A DNA stretch of 64,000 nucleotides, from contig JAIQFD010000002.1 in the NCBI GenBank assembly GCA_020073495.1, positions 372,001 to 436,000 on the forward strand, in the 5' to 3' direction. The position numbers were made by a program, and so were the translations under genes. The notes under the pieces are model-generated. The model made no database searches. It had not been told where the DNA came from and saw only the letters and a program-made list of their open reading frames with translations. The stretch comes from Terriglobia bacterium (GTDB taxonomy: Bacteria; Acidobacteriota; Terriglobia; Terriglobales; Acidobacteriaceae). Below, piece by piece: positions 8,100 to 16,897 of the stretch. Position 1 is the stretch's first letter. Each line of letters opens with the position of its first letter.

Positions 8100-8884
8100 C
8101 TCCAACCTTCAGGTTCTTCGAAGCAATCTGCTCTGAGTTGTCGGCGACAGAGTCTCGAGTGATAACGGGGCGCGACTTTGAAGCGAAGCTGGGGGATGCC
8201 CCGCTGCTAGCAGAACTCCGCGAGGAGCACCACAGCCCAAGTAGCTTTGAAGCAATGCGATCTGCCGTCGACTTTCTGGCCAAGCACTTTGAGGAGCGAG
8301 GCTCGACGCTTCCGTTTGTGTACGACCATGAATCGGGGAGGTTTACTGCTGGCGACATAGACTTCATCAATTTCATCGAATCGATGGCTAGTATTCGGAG
8401 CAGGGGAGTCCACGCCCAGCAGTTCGAGATCGGAGTCGCCGAGAAACTACTACGCCGAACGACCGGAGCGATTCACCGCGTTGGTCATCCCCGAACTCGG
8501 AACAAGAAACGTGCGGAATTCAATGCTTATCTCAAGGGTCTCGGATTTAGGCCGGAGGTCCTGCTTGGACGGAAAGAGAAGGATGGTGGGCTCGACATTC
8601 TCTGGATGCTTCCGATCGGCGCAATTCCTCACAAGCCGATTGTTTCAGTCCAGTGCAAGAATGCAGTTCTAAAGGAAATCGATATCGAGAGACCGCCAAC
8701 AGGCACAACAAGCGCCTCTTTGGCTTGTCATTCTCGATTTCAGCCACAAGTACACGTGTACTGTGTTTTTTTCAACGACTACATCGACTCTCAGCATCTT
8801 CCAGTCAAGCAGATGAACTTTGTTCCCTTAGGACTGAGTGATTTGGGGGACTTGGTCGGTGCGCCGCGACTCGAGGTGCTTTGA
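8093..8884 (+). CDS. PD-(D/E)xK-type restriction endonuclease (putative)
   Basis: A 263-residue protein not assignable to a named enzyme. The C-terminal half has the nuclease pattern GGLDIL (D168) followed by VSVQCKN (Q187, K189), i.e. D-x18-Q-x-K, as in Mrr- and resolvase-like PD-(D/E)xK folds; an upstream acidic residue around 112-117 may complete the site. The N-terminal ~110 residues are helical and may recognise DNA. It overlaps the ParB-like gene by 7 bp and the Vsr gene by 4 bp if the TTG start of vsr is used. Position between a C5 methyltransferase and Vsr argues that it is the operon's restriction nuclease. Confidence 0.7.
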   Translation: MLTPTFRFFEAICSELSATESRVITGRDFEAKLGDAPLLAELREEHHSPSSFEAMRSAVDFLAKHFEERGSTLPFVYDHESGRFTAGDIDFINFIESMASIRSRGVHAQQFEIGVAEKLLRRTTGAIHRVGHPRTRNKKRAEFNAYLKGLGFRPEVLLGRKEKDGGLDILWMLPIGAIPHKPIVSVQCKNAVLKEIDIERPPTGTTSASLACHSRFQPQVHVYCVFFNDYIDSQHLPVKQMNFVPLGLSDLGDLVGAPRLEVL

Positions 8885-9345
8885 CTGATATGACGACTAC
8901 CAAGGCTCGCAGCGCGAACATGAGGGCAATTAAGTCCGTTCGCAATCGGTCAACGGAGTTGCGGCTCAGAAGCATGTTCATCCGGTTGGGTCTTCGCGGT
9001 TGGTCGGTTCACCCCCCTCGAATCTTGGGAAATCCAGATTTTGTCTTTCACCAAGTAAGGGTCGCCATCTTTGTTGACGGCTGCTTCTGGCACGTCTGTC
9101 CGAATTGCGGACACATCCCGAAGGCGAATCGAACCTATTGGGTCGCAAAGCTTCATAGAAACCTGCAGCGGGACAAGAGCACGAACCGATCGCTGAAGAG
9201 GGCTGGGTATACTGTGATTCGGATGTGGGAGTGTCGGCTCCGCCGCGATCCACAACTCTGCATTCGACGAGTGCAGCGGGCATTAGAGAATCGGCTTTCA
9301 GTTGGTGGGAATCGATTCCCGCGACCCGTCAAGCGTAGCACCTAA
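8881..9345 (+). CDS. vsr: Very short patch repair (Vsr) endonuclease
   Basis: A 154-residue protein (TTG start at 8881 overlapping the upstream stop; an ATG at 8890 is an alternative). It shows the Vsr hallmarks in order: SANMRAIKS (~11-19), catalytic aspartate in GNPDFVF (D53), VAIFVDGCFWHVC (~61-73) with the conserved His, and an N-x-x-YW-x-x-K segment. Vsr nicks T:G mismatches arising by deamination of 5-methylcytosine and initiates repair. It is normally linked to C5 methyltransferases, matching the first gene of this operon. The C-terminal ~20 residues are basic and poorly conserved. Confidence 0.88.
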   Translation: MTDMTTTKARSANMRAIKSVRNRSTELRLRSMFIRLGLRGWSVHPPRILGNPDFVFHQVRVAIFVDGCFWHVCPNCGHIPKANRTYWVAKLHRNLQRDKSTNRSLKRAGYTVIRMWECRLRRDPQLCIRRVQRALENRLSVGGNRFPRPVKRST

Positions 9346-9778
9346 GAGCGCCCTTCGTCGTCCGCAACGGATAAAGCACGGGCAGTACTTCCTCCAAACA
9401 AGAACGGCGCGACTTTCGCCGCGCCGTCTGAGGAGCCGGGCGAGGGCGCCCGGCCTACAAGTTCAACATGAATGTCATCCCGAACCGCTTTAGCGGTGAG
9501 GGAGCTGCTTGTACACAGCGAAGGAACAGCAGGTCCCTCGGGGAGACCTTGGGCTAAAGCCCAAGGCTACCAGCCGCTCGGGATGACACTGGAAAGTGAA
9601 GAAATTGGCCGGGCGGTGACGCCCGGGCTACAGATTCTCCCCTAAGCTGCAGAGGCATTCACGCCCGAAGGGCCTGTGAGCGGTGGTTGTGCTGCCTGCA
9701 TTCGAGGGGTCCATTCGCTCGGCGTGCGAAGACGCGCACCTCGCTCAGGATGACAGGGGGGAGGGCGGTTGCCGCCGG
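9346..9778. repeat. Palindrome-rich intergenic repeat region
   Basis: This gap carries no supported gene. It contains several perfect palindromes: GCCGGGCG...CGCCCGGC (9435-9454), ACCGCTTTAGCGGT (9484-9497), CCTTGGGCTAAAGCCCAAGG (9547-9566) and a CCGGGCG-GTGA-CGCCCGG unit (9607-9629). An outer 10-bp inverted repeat, GTCATCCCGA (9474-9483) with TCGGGATGAC (9578-9587), encloses two of them. CGCTCAGGATGACA at 9742-9755 repeats the right arm. The structure resembles REP/BIME-type elements, inferred from form only. Confidence 0.75.
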
Positions 9779-10519
9779 CTAACGGCGAGCGCCGGCCTGT
9801 GCCGGCCGGGCATCGGTGCGCCGGGCGTGGGCAGAGAGCCGCCAGAGCTGGCGGAGGTACGCCACTACCACGCGGGTGCTCAGCTTCGACGTTCCGGCCC
9901 GTCGGGTCCGGAAAGTGTACGGGACTTCGCGCAGCGCCTTGGGCCTGAGGTGGGCCGCAATCTCCAGCAGGATCTTGAAGCCGCTGCCATTCAAATCCGC
10001 GCGCACGCGCTGGAAGTCCTGTCGACGAAGCATGAAGTATCCGGAGAGGGGATCGTGCAGGCGCAGGCCCAGCGTCCAGTGCGCCAGCCTGGTCGCAACG
10101 CGGGATTCCATGCGTCCGATCAAGCCCCATTCGCCCGTACCGCCCTCGGCGATGTAGCGGCTGCCGATCACGAGGTCAGCGCCGTTCTCGATCTCTTGCA
10201 TCATGAGCGGCAGGATGGCAGGGTCGTGCTGCAGGTCGGCATCGATACAAGCCAGCAGTTCGCCACGTCCGGCCTGGAAGCCGTCGATCACCGCGGCGCT
10301 CAGAGCGCGCGTCCCGGAGCGGCGAAGCACGCGGACATGCGGATCTCGAGCGCCAATTTCCTCCACGGCGTTCGCGGTGCCGTCGGGCGATGCGTCGTCC
10401 ACGAACACCAGTTCATGATCCACGCCGGCGAGGGCGCGTCCGATCTCCTCAGCCAGCGGCACCACGTTTTCGCGCTCGTTGTAGGTGGGAGAGATGACGC
10501 TGAGTCGCACGCGGCTCAC
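9779..10519 (-). CDS. Dolichol/polyprenol-phosphate mannosyltransferase-like glycosyltransferase (GT2)
   Basis: A 246-residue GT-A fold family 2 glycosyltransferase of the DPM1 subgroup. Visible motifs are SVISPTYNERENV (~7-19), VFVDDASPDGT (~39-48), the metal-binding DAD in CIDADLQHDP (~91-100), and DPLSGYFMLRR. It lacks C-terminal membrane helices, so it is the soluble single-domain form. It would transfer a sugar from a nucleotide-sugar to polyprenyl phosphate at the inner membrane. Its start overlaps the stop of the upstream permease gene by 4 bp, so the two are co-transcribed. The C-terminal ~20 residues are Arg/Ala-rich and unconserved. Confidence 0.85.
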   Translation of the reverse strand: MSRVRLSVISPTYNERENVVPLAEEIGRALAGVDHELVFVDDASPDGTANAVEEIGARDPHVRVLRRSGTRALSAAVIDGFQAGRGELLACIDADLQHDPAILPLMMQEIENGADLVIGSRYIAEGGTGEWGLIGRMESRVATRLAHWTLGLRLHDPLSGYFMLRRQDFQRVRADLNGSGFKILLEIAAHLRPKALREVPYTFRTRRAGTSKLSTRVVVAYLRQLWRLSAHARRTDARPAQAGARR

Positions 10520-11712
10520 TCGTAGTGCAAGGACTCAGTCGGTTGGAGCCTGGCAGCCCGATTCGCCGGCAGGTAGCCGAAGACGATGCCGAAGGCGCAC
10601 GTCACCAGAAACGCCAGCATCACGGAGATGCCGGAGATGGGCACGTGCAGGTTTCCGGGGAGGAACGGCTGGATGATGACCGGGATGCTGGTCGCGATGA
10701 GGATGCCGATGATGGCTCCCGTGCCGCTGATCATGAAGGCCTCGATCAGGAATTGGTACTGGATCTCGCGTCGTCTCGCTCCTACCGCCATGCGGATGCC
10801 GATCTCCCGGGTGCGCTCCGTGACCGTCACCAGCATGATGTTCATGATGCCTACGCCGCTGATGGTGAGGGCAATCAAGGCGACGAACAGGAGCACGAGG
10901 GTCAGCGACCAGGAGATCTTCCCCGCGGCCTCGAGGAGGGAAGTCAGATTTTCGACCACGTACACGGCGTCGGGGCGATGGCGGTTCCTCAGGATCTCGC
11001 GCACGCGCCGCGTGACGTAGAGCACATCCTCCGGCTGGGCCGCCTGAACGTACATGGTGCGGATGAACGCTTGCCCCATGTAATACTTCATGAGAGGGAA
11101 GGGCACGATGATGGATTCCGGCGTGATCTCCGATTGGCCGAAGGTGGCGACGCGCTCGCGGAAGACGCCGATGATGGTGAAGGTCAAGTCGCCCACCTTG
11201 ATGGTCGCGCCCACCGGTTCCCGGCCGTAGAGGCGGGAGAGCTGTTCGCTGATGAGGCAGGCCTTGCTGTAAGTCTCCATGTCCACGGCGTCGAAGTAGC
11301 GGCCGCGGAGGATCTCGAGGTTGCGGATCACCTGGAATTCTTCGGTAACGCCGATCAGGCTGACTGCGCGTTCCTTGCCATTGATCACCATGGAGAGCAG
11401 CTGGTCGTTGGTGCCGGCCACGTGCTTGGCCTGGGGGATGGTGTCGTGCACCGCGATCATGTCCTCGGGGGAGATCTGGTCGGCGAGGGGAGTAGTCTGG
11501 CCGGAGCCGCCGCCCACCAGGTAGGCATACACCAGGTTGGAGCCGACGCCCTCGATCTGGGCCATGATGTACCTTTTGCCGGTCAGCGCCACGGTGACCA
11601 CCATCACGATGCAGGCGCTGCCCAGGATGACTCCGATCATGGTCAGGGCGGCCTTCATCTTGTCAGCGCGCAGAGCGTCGAGAGCGAGTCTCCAGGATTC
11701 AGCGTGGTTCAT
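10516..11712 (-). CDS. MacB-type ABC transporter permease
   Basis: A 398-residue FtsX/MacB permease. A first membrane helix (~20-45, MIGVILGSACIVMVV) is followed by a large periplasmic MacB domain (~45-270) and three C-terminal helices (~275-390) including the TERTREIGIRMAVGARR loop characteristic of the family. The usual ATP-binding partner is not adjacent. Such permeases work with a MacA/HlyD adaptor and TolC, and genes of both types lie 1.6-5 kb away at 13287-16897 on the same strand, separated by a plus-strand methyltransferase. Substrate (lipoprotein, peptide or lipid) unknown. The gene reads into the DPM1-like glycosyltransferase. Confidence 0.85.
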   Translation of the reverse strand: MNHAESWRLALDALRADKMKAALTMIGVILGSACIVMVVTVALTGKRYIMAQIEGVGSNLVYAYLVGGGSGQTTPLADQISPEDMIAVHDTIPQAKHVAGTNDQLLSMVINGKERAVSLIGVTEEFQVIRNLEILRGRYFDAVDMETYSKACLISEQLSRLYGREPVGATIKVGDLTFTIIGVFRERVATFGQSEITPESIIVPFPLMKYYMGQAFIRTMYVQAAQPEDVLYVTRRVREILRNRHRPDAVYVVENLTSLLEAAGKISWSLTLVLLFVALIALTISGVGIMNIMLVTVTERTREIGIRMAVGARRREIQYQFLIEAFMISGTGAIIGILIATSIPVIIQPFLPGNLHVPISGISVMLAFLVTCAFGIVFGYLPANRAARLQPTESLHYE

Positions 11713-11759
11713 GCTCGGGAAAAATGATAACAGGCGCGGGACAGGCCCTCGCAGGGCGC

Positions 11760-12527
11760 ATGATAAACTTCTGCTTACTCCCAGGCCACTCTAGAGGACT
11801 TTTGGCAGCCGCCGTCGAGCCAGCCCAGAGATTCGCCTCGCCTCGCGAGGAACTGCGCGCCTACCTTGCGGAACGTGCGCAGGAGGCCGGGGGCTCCGAT
11901 CTGATCACCGACTGGAATGCAAAGCCAAGGCACACCCCCGACGAGATCGAGGGCTTCTACCGGGATACGAACGCCTACCTTTTCGACCTGACGGAGTGGC
12001 ACGCCGGCAAGCGGTATCCGTACGCCGACATTATCGGCGACTTCGCCGCCAAGCACGGTTGCCGGCGATTGCTCGATTTCGGGTGTGGCATCGGCAGCGA
12101 CGGCCTGCGGCTGATCGAGCGCGGCTTCGAGGTCAGCTTCTGCGACTTCCCCAATGCCTCGACCGAGTACCTGGCGTGGCGCCTGAAGCAACGCGGGTGG
12201 AAGTCACGGATCTTCTACGCGGGCGAGGATGAGCTGCCGGCGAACGATCTGACCTTCGCCGTGGACGTCATTGAGCACCTGGTGAACGCGCCGAAAACCA
12301 TCGGCGACCTGGCCTCGCGGGCCCGCGCGATGGTGTATCACGTCCCCATCACAACGCAGAAACGCAAATACCCGATGCACTTCGACGTGGACCGTGGCGC
12401 GCTCAGCCGGGCCATGCGCGAGCAGGGCTTCCGCCGGGTACGGGATTTTTCCTTCGTGAGGTATCCGCTGGCGGTCGCGATGTTCTGGGAGGGGCCCCAG
12501 TTCTGGCTTCGAGGCGCTAGCCGCTAG
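11760..12527 (+). CDS. Class I SAM-dependent methyltransferase
   Basis: About 255 residues with a Rossmann methyltransferase core: motif I LLDFGCGIGSDGL, an acidic strand-2 end (FCDFPN), and DLTFAVDVIEHLVNAP (motif IV region). The substrate is unknown; such proteins often modify small molecules or lipid/sugar intermediates. The start is uncertain: ATG 11724, ATG 11760 and TTG 11802 (after agagga) are all possible, and the conserved part begins after ~40 residues. The 3' end overlaps the convergent lgt gene by 11 bp. It is divergent from the MacB permease across a short promoter region. Confidence 0.75.
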   Translation: MINFCLLPGHSRGLLAAAVEPAQRFASPREELRAYLAERAQEAGGSDLITDWNAKPRHTPDEIEGFYRDTNAYLFDLTEWHAGKRYPYADIIGDFAAKHGCRRLLDFGCGIGSDGLRLIERGFEVSFCDFPNASTEYLAWRLKQRGWKSRIFYAGEDELPANDLTFAVDVIEHLVNAPKTIGDLASRARAMVYHVPITTQKRKYPMHFDVDRGALSRAMREQGFRRVRDFSFVRYPLAVAMFWEGPQFWLRGASR

Positions 12528-13290
12528 CTGCCAGCCGCCGCTTCTTCATTCCACTAAGAACAAGCAAAAGGACGACGCCGGCGATGGCAGAGCCCGCGCT
12601 GGCGATCTGGGCATTGGTCAAGCCCAGCCAAACGCGCGGGTTGATGCGGATGAATTCCACAAGGAAGCGGGCGGCGCCGGTGAGAATGAAGTACTCGCCC
12701 AGGATCCAACCCGCAGGGCGTTCACCATTTGCCGACTTTGTTGCCTCCCGCCACAGCCAGAGGAAGATCAGGACGGCGCCCAAGAACTCGTAGATGGGCG
12801 TCGGGTGAACGCACTGACTGGTGGGAACCAGGCCGTTGGGAAATCGCATGCACCAGGGCAGGGAGGTCGGGATGCCGTAATCGCCGTCCCCGGAGAGGAG
12901 GCACCCGATGCGCCCGACGCCGTAGCCGATCGCCGCCGCGGGGCTGCACGCATCCAGCAAGGTGAAAATCGGGATCTTGTAGTACATCGCAAAGATCGCG
13001 ATCACTAGCAATCCGCCGAGGACCGCCCCGAACCAGGCGAAGCCCGAGGCGCTGAAGAACATCCGGACGGGATGGGCGAAGAATTCCGCGGGCCTTTCGA
13101 GCAGGTGATAAAGCTTCGATCCCGCGAGACCGGCCAGGCCGATGAGCAAGATCATGTTCAGCGGATCGCCGGGCAACCTGCGGCGACGCATGTCGGCTTG
13201 AAGCGACAGGTATCCGCAGACGAGGCCGGCCCAAACCATCAGCCCGTAGGTCCCGAGCCGCAGAGGCCCGATGTGGAGGAAGGGAATCAT
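12517..13290 (-). CDS. lgt: Prolipoprotein diacylglyceryl transferase Lgt
   Basis: A 257-residue polytopic inner membrane protein with about seven helices. It carries the Lgt signature region around GYGVGRIGCLLSGDGDYG (consensus GRxGNFxNGE/D) and the later RFLVEFIR segment. Lgt transfers diacylglycerol from phosphatidylglycerol to the lipobox cysteine of prolipoproteins. The Asn and Glu positions of the E. coli signature are replaced here (C-L-L-S-G-D), as in other non-proteobacterial Lgts. Its ATG overlaps the stop of the TolC-like gene by 4 bp, so it is the last gene of an envelope operon. Confidence 0.9.
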   Translation of the reverse strand: MIPFLHIGPLRLGTYGLMVWAGLVCGYLSLQADMRRRRLPGDPLNMILLIGLAGLAGSKLYHLLERPAEFFAHPVRMFFSASGFAWFGAVLGGLLVIAIFAMYYKIPIFTLLDACSPAAAIGYGVGRIGCLLSGDGDYGIPTSLPWCMRFPNGLVPTSQCVHPTPIYEFLGAVLIFLWLWREATKSANGERPAGWILGEYFILTGAARFLVEFIRINPRVWLGLTNAQIASAGSAIAGVVLLLVLSGMKKRRLAASG

Positions 13291-14570
13291 TTCGCCGCCA
13301 GGGCCCAGTTCTCGAGTCCGCCGGTGGCGCGCAGGAACGCCAATTGGGCTTTCTGGAGCTCGAAACTGGCGTTGAGATAGGCGGCATACTTGTCGTGCTC
13401 GGAGGCGCGGGCATTCTCCTGGTCCCGGAGCGTTGCGGCCCCGGCCTCAATCTTCGCCCCCACGGCGTCCACATCGGCCAGGGACAGTTGATGTTCCAGC
13501 TTCGCGATGTCGCGTGCAACGATCAACTGGCGGACCAGGCGCTGGAGCTTCAGGGTTTCGGTCGCGACCTGCTCTCGGACCCCATCCGCCTGGCGACGCG
13601 CCTTGATAGCTTCGGCATCGGCGGCCTCTGCGTGGGCGCGCTGGGAAAAATTGAGGATGGGAAAGCGGATCTCCGCCCCCACGGTCACATTGTTGCGCTG
13701 AAAGCGGAGAAAGAATTGGTCGTAATTATTGAAGCGCGCGAGGACGGCGTACTGGCCGGCCAGGTCGATCATGGGGAGAAGCTGCTTGTGCTCGCCGCGA
13801 GCGCGGATCTCCTGGGCCTTGGCCTGCGCATCGGCAAGCTGCACGGCCGGACTGCTGCTGGTGGACCTGGGAATTGCGTCAGCGTCTTGCGGAGGAGCCG
13901 GGAGGTCCGGGATTGATTCCGGCATGGTCTCGATGGAATCGGCGGGTAGGCCTGTCAATTGCGCGAGGCGGAGGCGTAAGAGGTCGGCGGAGCCCTGCGT
14001 TTCCGCGAGGCGCATACGCACGCGCGCGGTGCTGAGCTGGGCGCGCGTGAGCTCGACCTGGCTGTCGACACCTTCCTGGATGCGCTGCCGCGTGATGTCC
14101 TCCGCTTTTGCCGTAGCCTGCTGCTGCTGGCGCAGGACACTGATCTCGCTGACCAGCTGGTCGAGCTGGATATAGGTGAGCGCGGTCTCCTGCATGACCT
14201 GGTCGCGGCTGTCCTGCTTGCGGAACTTGGTGGCGTCCCACTCGGTGCGGGCGGCACGCATGAAATCGCGATTCGCCAGGTTGAGTACGTACTGTTGCGT
14301 GGTGACGTTGAAAATGGCCGGCGCCGCGCCCTCCAGGCTCAGGGGGAACCCGTTGGTGTAGCCGAGGCCGGATCCCACCACCACCTGCGGCAGATAGAGA
14401 TTGCGCAGCTCAAGGTAAGACTGCTGGGCGCGAAGCTGTTCGGCGGCGGCGATGGCGGTCACGCCGCTGTGCTGCAGGGCCAATTCGATCGCGCGCCGGA
14501 AAGGAATCGGCTCGGCCCGGGCCGTTCCCAGCAAGATCACGCAGACGAGGACGATTCGCAGAACTCTCAT
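13287..14570 (-). CDS. TolC-family outer membrane efflux protein
   Basis: A 427-residue outer membrane factor. I set the start at ATG 14570 because a good Shine-Dalgarno (aggtgg) precedes it and it opens a clean signal peptide (MRVLRIVLVCVILLGTARA); 16 more upstream codons are open but lack these. The mature part has the two OEP repeats, rich in long amphipathic helices and coiled coil (ALTYIQLDQLVSEISVLRQ), which form the TolC barrel and periplasmic tunnel. It lies in an operon HlyD-like, TPR, TolC-like, Lgt and should pair with the HlyD-type adaptor for export. Confidence 0.85.
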   Translation of the reverse strand: MRVLRIVLVCVILLGTARAEPIPFRRAIELALQHSGVTAIAAAEQLRAQQSYLELRNLYLPQVVVGSGLGYTNGFPLSLEGAAPAIFNVTTQQYVLNLANRDFMRAARTEWDATKFRKQDSRDQVMQETALTYIQLDQLVSEISVLRQQQQATAKAEDITRQRIQEGVDSQVELTRAQLSTARVRMRLAETQGSADLLRLRLAQLTGLPADSIETMPESIPDLPAPPQDADAIPRSTSSSPAVQLADAQAKAQEIRARGEHKQLLPMIDLAGQYAVLARFNNYDQFFLRFQRNNVTVGAEIRFPILNFSQRAHAEAADAEAIKARRQADGVREQVATETLKLQRLVRQLIVARDIAKLEHQLSLADVDAVGAKIEAGAATLRDQENARASEHDKYAAYLNASFELQKAQLAFLRATGGLENWALAAK

Positions 14571-14705
14571 GGCACCACCTATGAAGCCCGCAAAATGAGG
14601 GGCAGGCGAGTATAACAAGCCGACAGAAGGCAGGAGGCATCAGGCAGCGAGAGGAAACAGCCGCAGATCTCTCTGCGGTTTTGCGTTTCCTGGCGGTGTG
14701 AACTA

Positions 14706-15671
14706 CTACTGGCCGAGGCGCTTGAGGGCGTTCCGTGCGTCGGAGAACTCGCTGTTGAGGTCCAACGCGGCGCGATACTCCGCAAGCGCAGAAATCTTCT
14801 GCCCCTGCTTTTCCAGGATGTTCCCGAGCAGATAGTGGGCCTGGAAGGCGGGCGCCTCTTCCACCTTGTTGTCCGAACTCAGGTAGTGGCGCACCAGCTT
14901 GGCGGCATCGGAAAGGTTGCGGTCGGAGCGGTAGAGGATGTACGCGGCATCGTAGAAGACTTCGCTGCGCTTATTGTCGGCGGCGATGGCCTGATCGATG
15001 GCGTGTTGCATGTCGTCGCTACGGCCGGTGCGGTAATAGAAAGACGCCATGTCGAGCCAGCGTCCGCCCTCACCGTTACTGGCGGTGACGGCGGCGCGGT
15101 ATTCCTGCTCGGCGGATTTGAGATCTTTGTCCTTCTCCGCCAGCAGGCCCTTGATCCAGTGAGCGGCCGCAGCATCCCTGCGGGATAACTGCTCGGCCTG
15201 GCGGCGAGCCTTGTCCTTGCCTCCGCCGACGATGCCGGGGGCTTCGGTGTAGAACTCCGCCAGATCGGACTGAGCACCGACGTTGTTAACGTCCAGTTGT
15301 ACGGCCTTTTCGAATTCGGTGCGCACCTTGCCGGCCAACATCAGGGCGGTGAACCAACCGGAGCTCTCGGCCTTCAAGCCGTAGGAGCGGCCCAACCAGA
15401 GGTGATAGTCGCTGCTGTCCGGGTTGAGTGCGACCGCCCGCTTGGCAGCGTTGATGGCGTCGTCCCAGCGGGCCTTCGCATAGTACGAGCGACAGAGCAA
15501 GTGCCATGCCTCGGCATCAGTGGGCGAAGTGGAAGTGCGTGTCTTGAGAGCCTTGACCGCATCATCCACGCGTCCCGCAGAGAGAAGTTCTTCCGGCGTA
15601 GAAGACGCGGCGAAGGCCACCGTGGCCAGAAAAGATGCCAGGAAACAGATAAGGACCAACTGCCTTCTCAT
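14706..15671 (-). CDS. Exported TPR-repeat protein
   Basis: A 321-residue protein with a signal peptide (MRRQLVLICFLASFLATVAFA) and several tetratricopeptide repeats: one unit around 29-95 (AEAWHLLCRSYYAKARWDDA), others at ~165-235 and ~270-318 (LLGNILEKQGQKISALAEYR). It is probably periplasmic and acts as a protein-interaction scaffold. It overlaps the HlyD-like gene upstream by 4 bp and is followed 136 bp later by the TolC-like gene, suggesting a role with that export machine. No catalytic motif is visible. Confidence 0.75.
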   Translation of the reverse strand: MRRQLVLICFLASFLATVAFAASSTPEELLSAGRVDDAVKALKTRTSTSPTDAEAWHLLCRSYYAKARWDDAINAAKRAVALNPDSSDYHLWLGRSYGLKAESSGWFTALMLAGKVRTEFEKAVQLDVNNVGAQSDLAEFYTEAPGIVGGGKDKARRQAEQLSRRDAAAAHWIKGLLAEKDKDLKSAEQEYRAAVTASNGEGGRWLDMASFYYRTGRSDDMQHAIDQAIAADNKRSEVFYDAAYILYRSDRNLSDAAKLVRHYLSSDNKVEEAPAFQAHYLLGNILEKQGQKISALAEYRAALDLNSEFSDARNALKRLGQ

Positions 15672-16897
15672 TGCTGGACTATCCTCACATCCATCCCGTC
15701 TTTCAACACCTGGCCGCGCACGGAACCCAACGCAACCACTGCCTTGTCGCCAAGTCCGCTGGTGATCTCGATGCGGGTCAGGTCGGAGACACCGGTATCG
15801 ACGTATCGGCGAAGCAACGCTCCCTTGCTCACTTCGTACACGAACTTCCTGCTGTCGTGCTGGTGGACGGCCTCGCGGGGGACGAGGAGCGCGTCGTCGC
15901 GCCTGGCGGTGGTGATGGTCACGTTTACATTGATGTTGGGCAGCAGCTTTAGATCCTGATTATTCACTGCGCAGGTGACTTCGCCCACCGTGCGCGTCCC
16001 GTGCACAAGGACGGTGCTGGGAACGCGCGTGACTTTCCCTTCCCAGGTCCGGCCGGGCTGGCCTTCCCAGGTGATGTTGACACGCTGGTCGTTGGCGAGG
16101 CGGCCGATGTCGGGCTCGTCCACGAACGCGCGCACCTGGACGGTGTGGAGGTCCGCGACCTGCACGAGCAGATCGCCGGTATTCACGAAGGCGCCGTGAC
16201 GAGCCGGGAGGGAGTAGACGATACCGTCGCGGGGCGCAGTCACGTTGGCGTCACGGAGAACTTCCTGGGCGGCTTGGTACGCGGCCTCCGCCTGATCCGC
16301 CTGGGCGTGGACCCGGGCGACTTCGGGCTTGGAGTAACGCCCGCCCCCGGCCTTCTGTTCAAGAACCGAAAGCTGTGCCTGTGCGGTCTGGAGTCGGGAC
16401 TGGGCGGCGTCGACCTCCGCCGGCGAGGCCGCTCCCCGCTCTTGCAGGCGGCGCATCGCGTCCAGATTGCGCTGAGCGGCTTCGCGCTCAGCCCGCGCCT
16501 TCACCAGGTCGGACCTGGTGGTCAGGACCTCTTCGTGGGTCCCGCCCGATCTCACAGCCTGGAGGTCTGCCTCGGAGGCTTTGAGCTGGGCCTGGGCCTT
16601 GGCGGCCTGGGCACGGGCCTCGGCGTCATCGAGTTGGAGGAGGAGCTGCCCGCGCTTAACCCGGTCGCCTTCATGGACCAGGACCCGTTTGACGGTCGAG
16701 GGGGAGGCAGCGTGGGCCTCGAAGTTGTCCATGGGCTCGATCTTCCCGTTGGTGGTGATGGTGCTGGCGATGGGGCCCCGAGCGGCCTGCTCGGCGCGGA
16801 TCGGAACCTCCCCCCGGCGAAGGGAGACAAAGGCGCCTAGAATCACGATCGCCACTATGATCCCGGCGACCACCACCATGAGCCGATGATGATTCAT
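15668..16897 (-). CDS. HlyD/MacA-type periplasmic adaptor (membrane fusion protein)
   Basis: A 409-residue adaptor protein. The ATG at 16897 is chosen because it follows a purine-rich site (aggcgagg) and opens a single membrane anchor (LMVVVAGIIVAIVILGAFVS); upstream in-frame codons are open but improbable. After the anchor come a lipoyl/barrel-sandwich half (VLVHEGDRVKRGQLLLQLDD), a long alpha-hairpin coiled coil (~85-195), the second lipoyl half (VTAPRDGIVYSL) and beta-barrel domains. It bridges an inner membrane pump and the TolC-like protein encoded two genes downstream. The pump could be the MacB-type permease at 10516-11712. Confidence 0.85.
   Translation of the reverse strand: MNHHRLMVVVAGIIVAIVILGAFVSLRRGEVPIRAEQAARGPIASTITTNGKIEPMDNFEAHAASPSTVKRVLVHEGDRVKRGQLLLQLDDAEARAQAAKAQAQLKASEADLQAVRSGGTHEEVLTTRSDLVKARAEREAAQRNLDAMRRLQERGAASPAEVDAAQSRLQTAQAQLSVLEQKAGGGRYSKPEVARVHAQADQAEAAYQAAQEVLRDANVTAPRDGIVYSLPARHGAFVNTGDLLVQVADLHTVQVRAFVDEPDIGRLANDQRVNITWEGQPGRTWEGKVTRVPSTVLVHGTRTVGEVTCAVNNQDLKLLPNINVNVTITTARRDDALLVPREAVHQHDSRKFVYEVSKGALLRRYVDTGVSDLTRIEITSGLGDKAVVALGSVRGQVLKDGMDVRIVQQ

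Noticed and set aside
10525-11727. 400-codon plus-strand open frame across the permease gene
   Set aside because: The composition (His/Asp/Gly-rich) is typical of a shadow frame of a high-G+C gene; the minus strand encodes an intact MacB-type permease.
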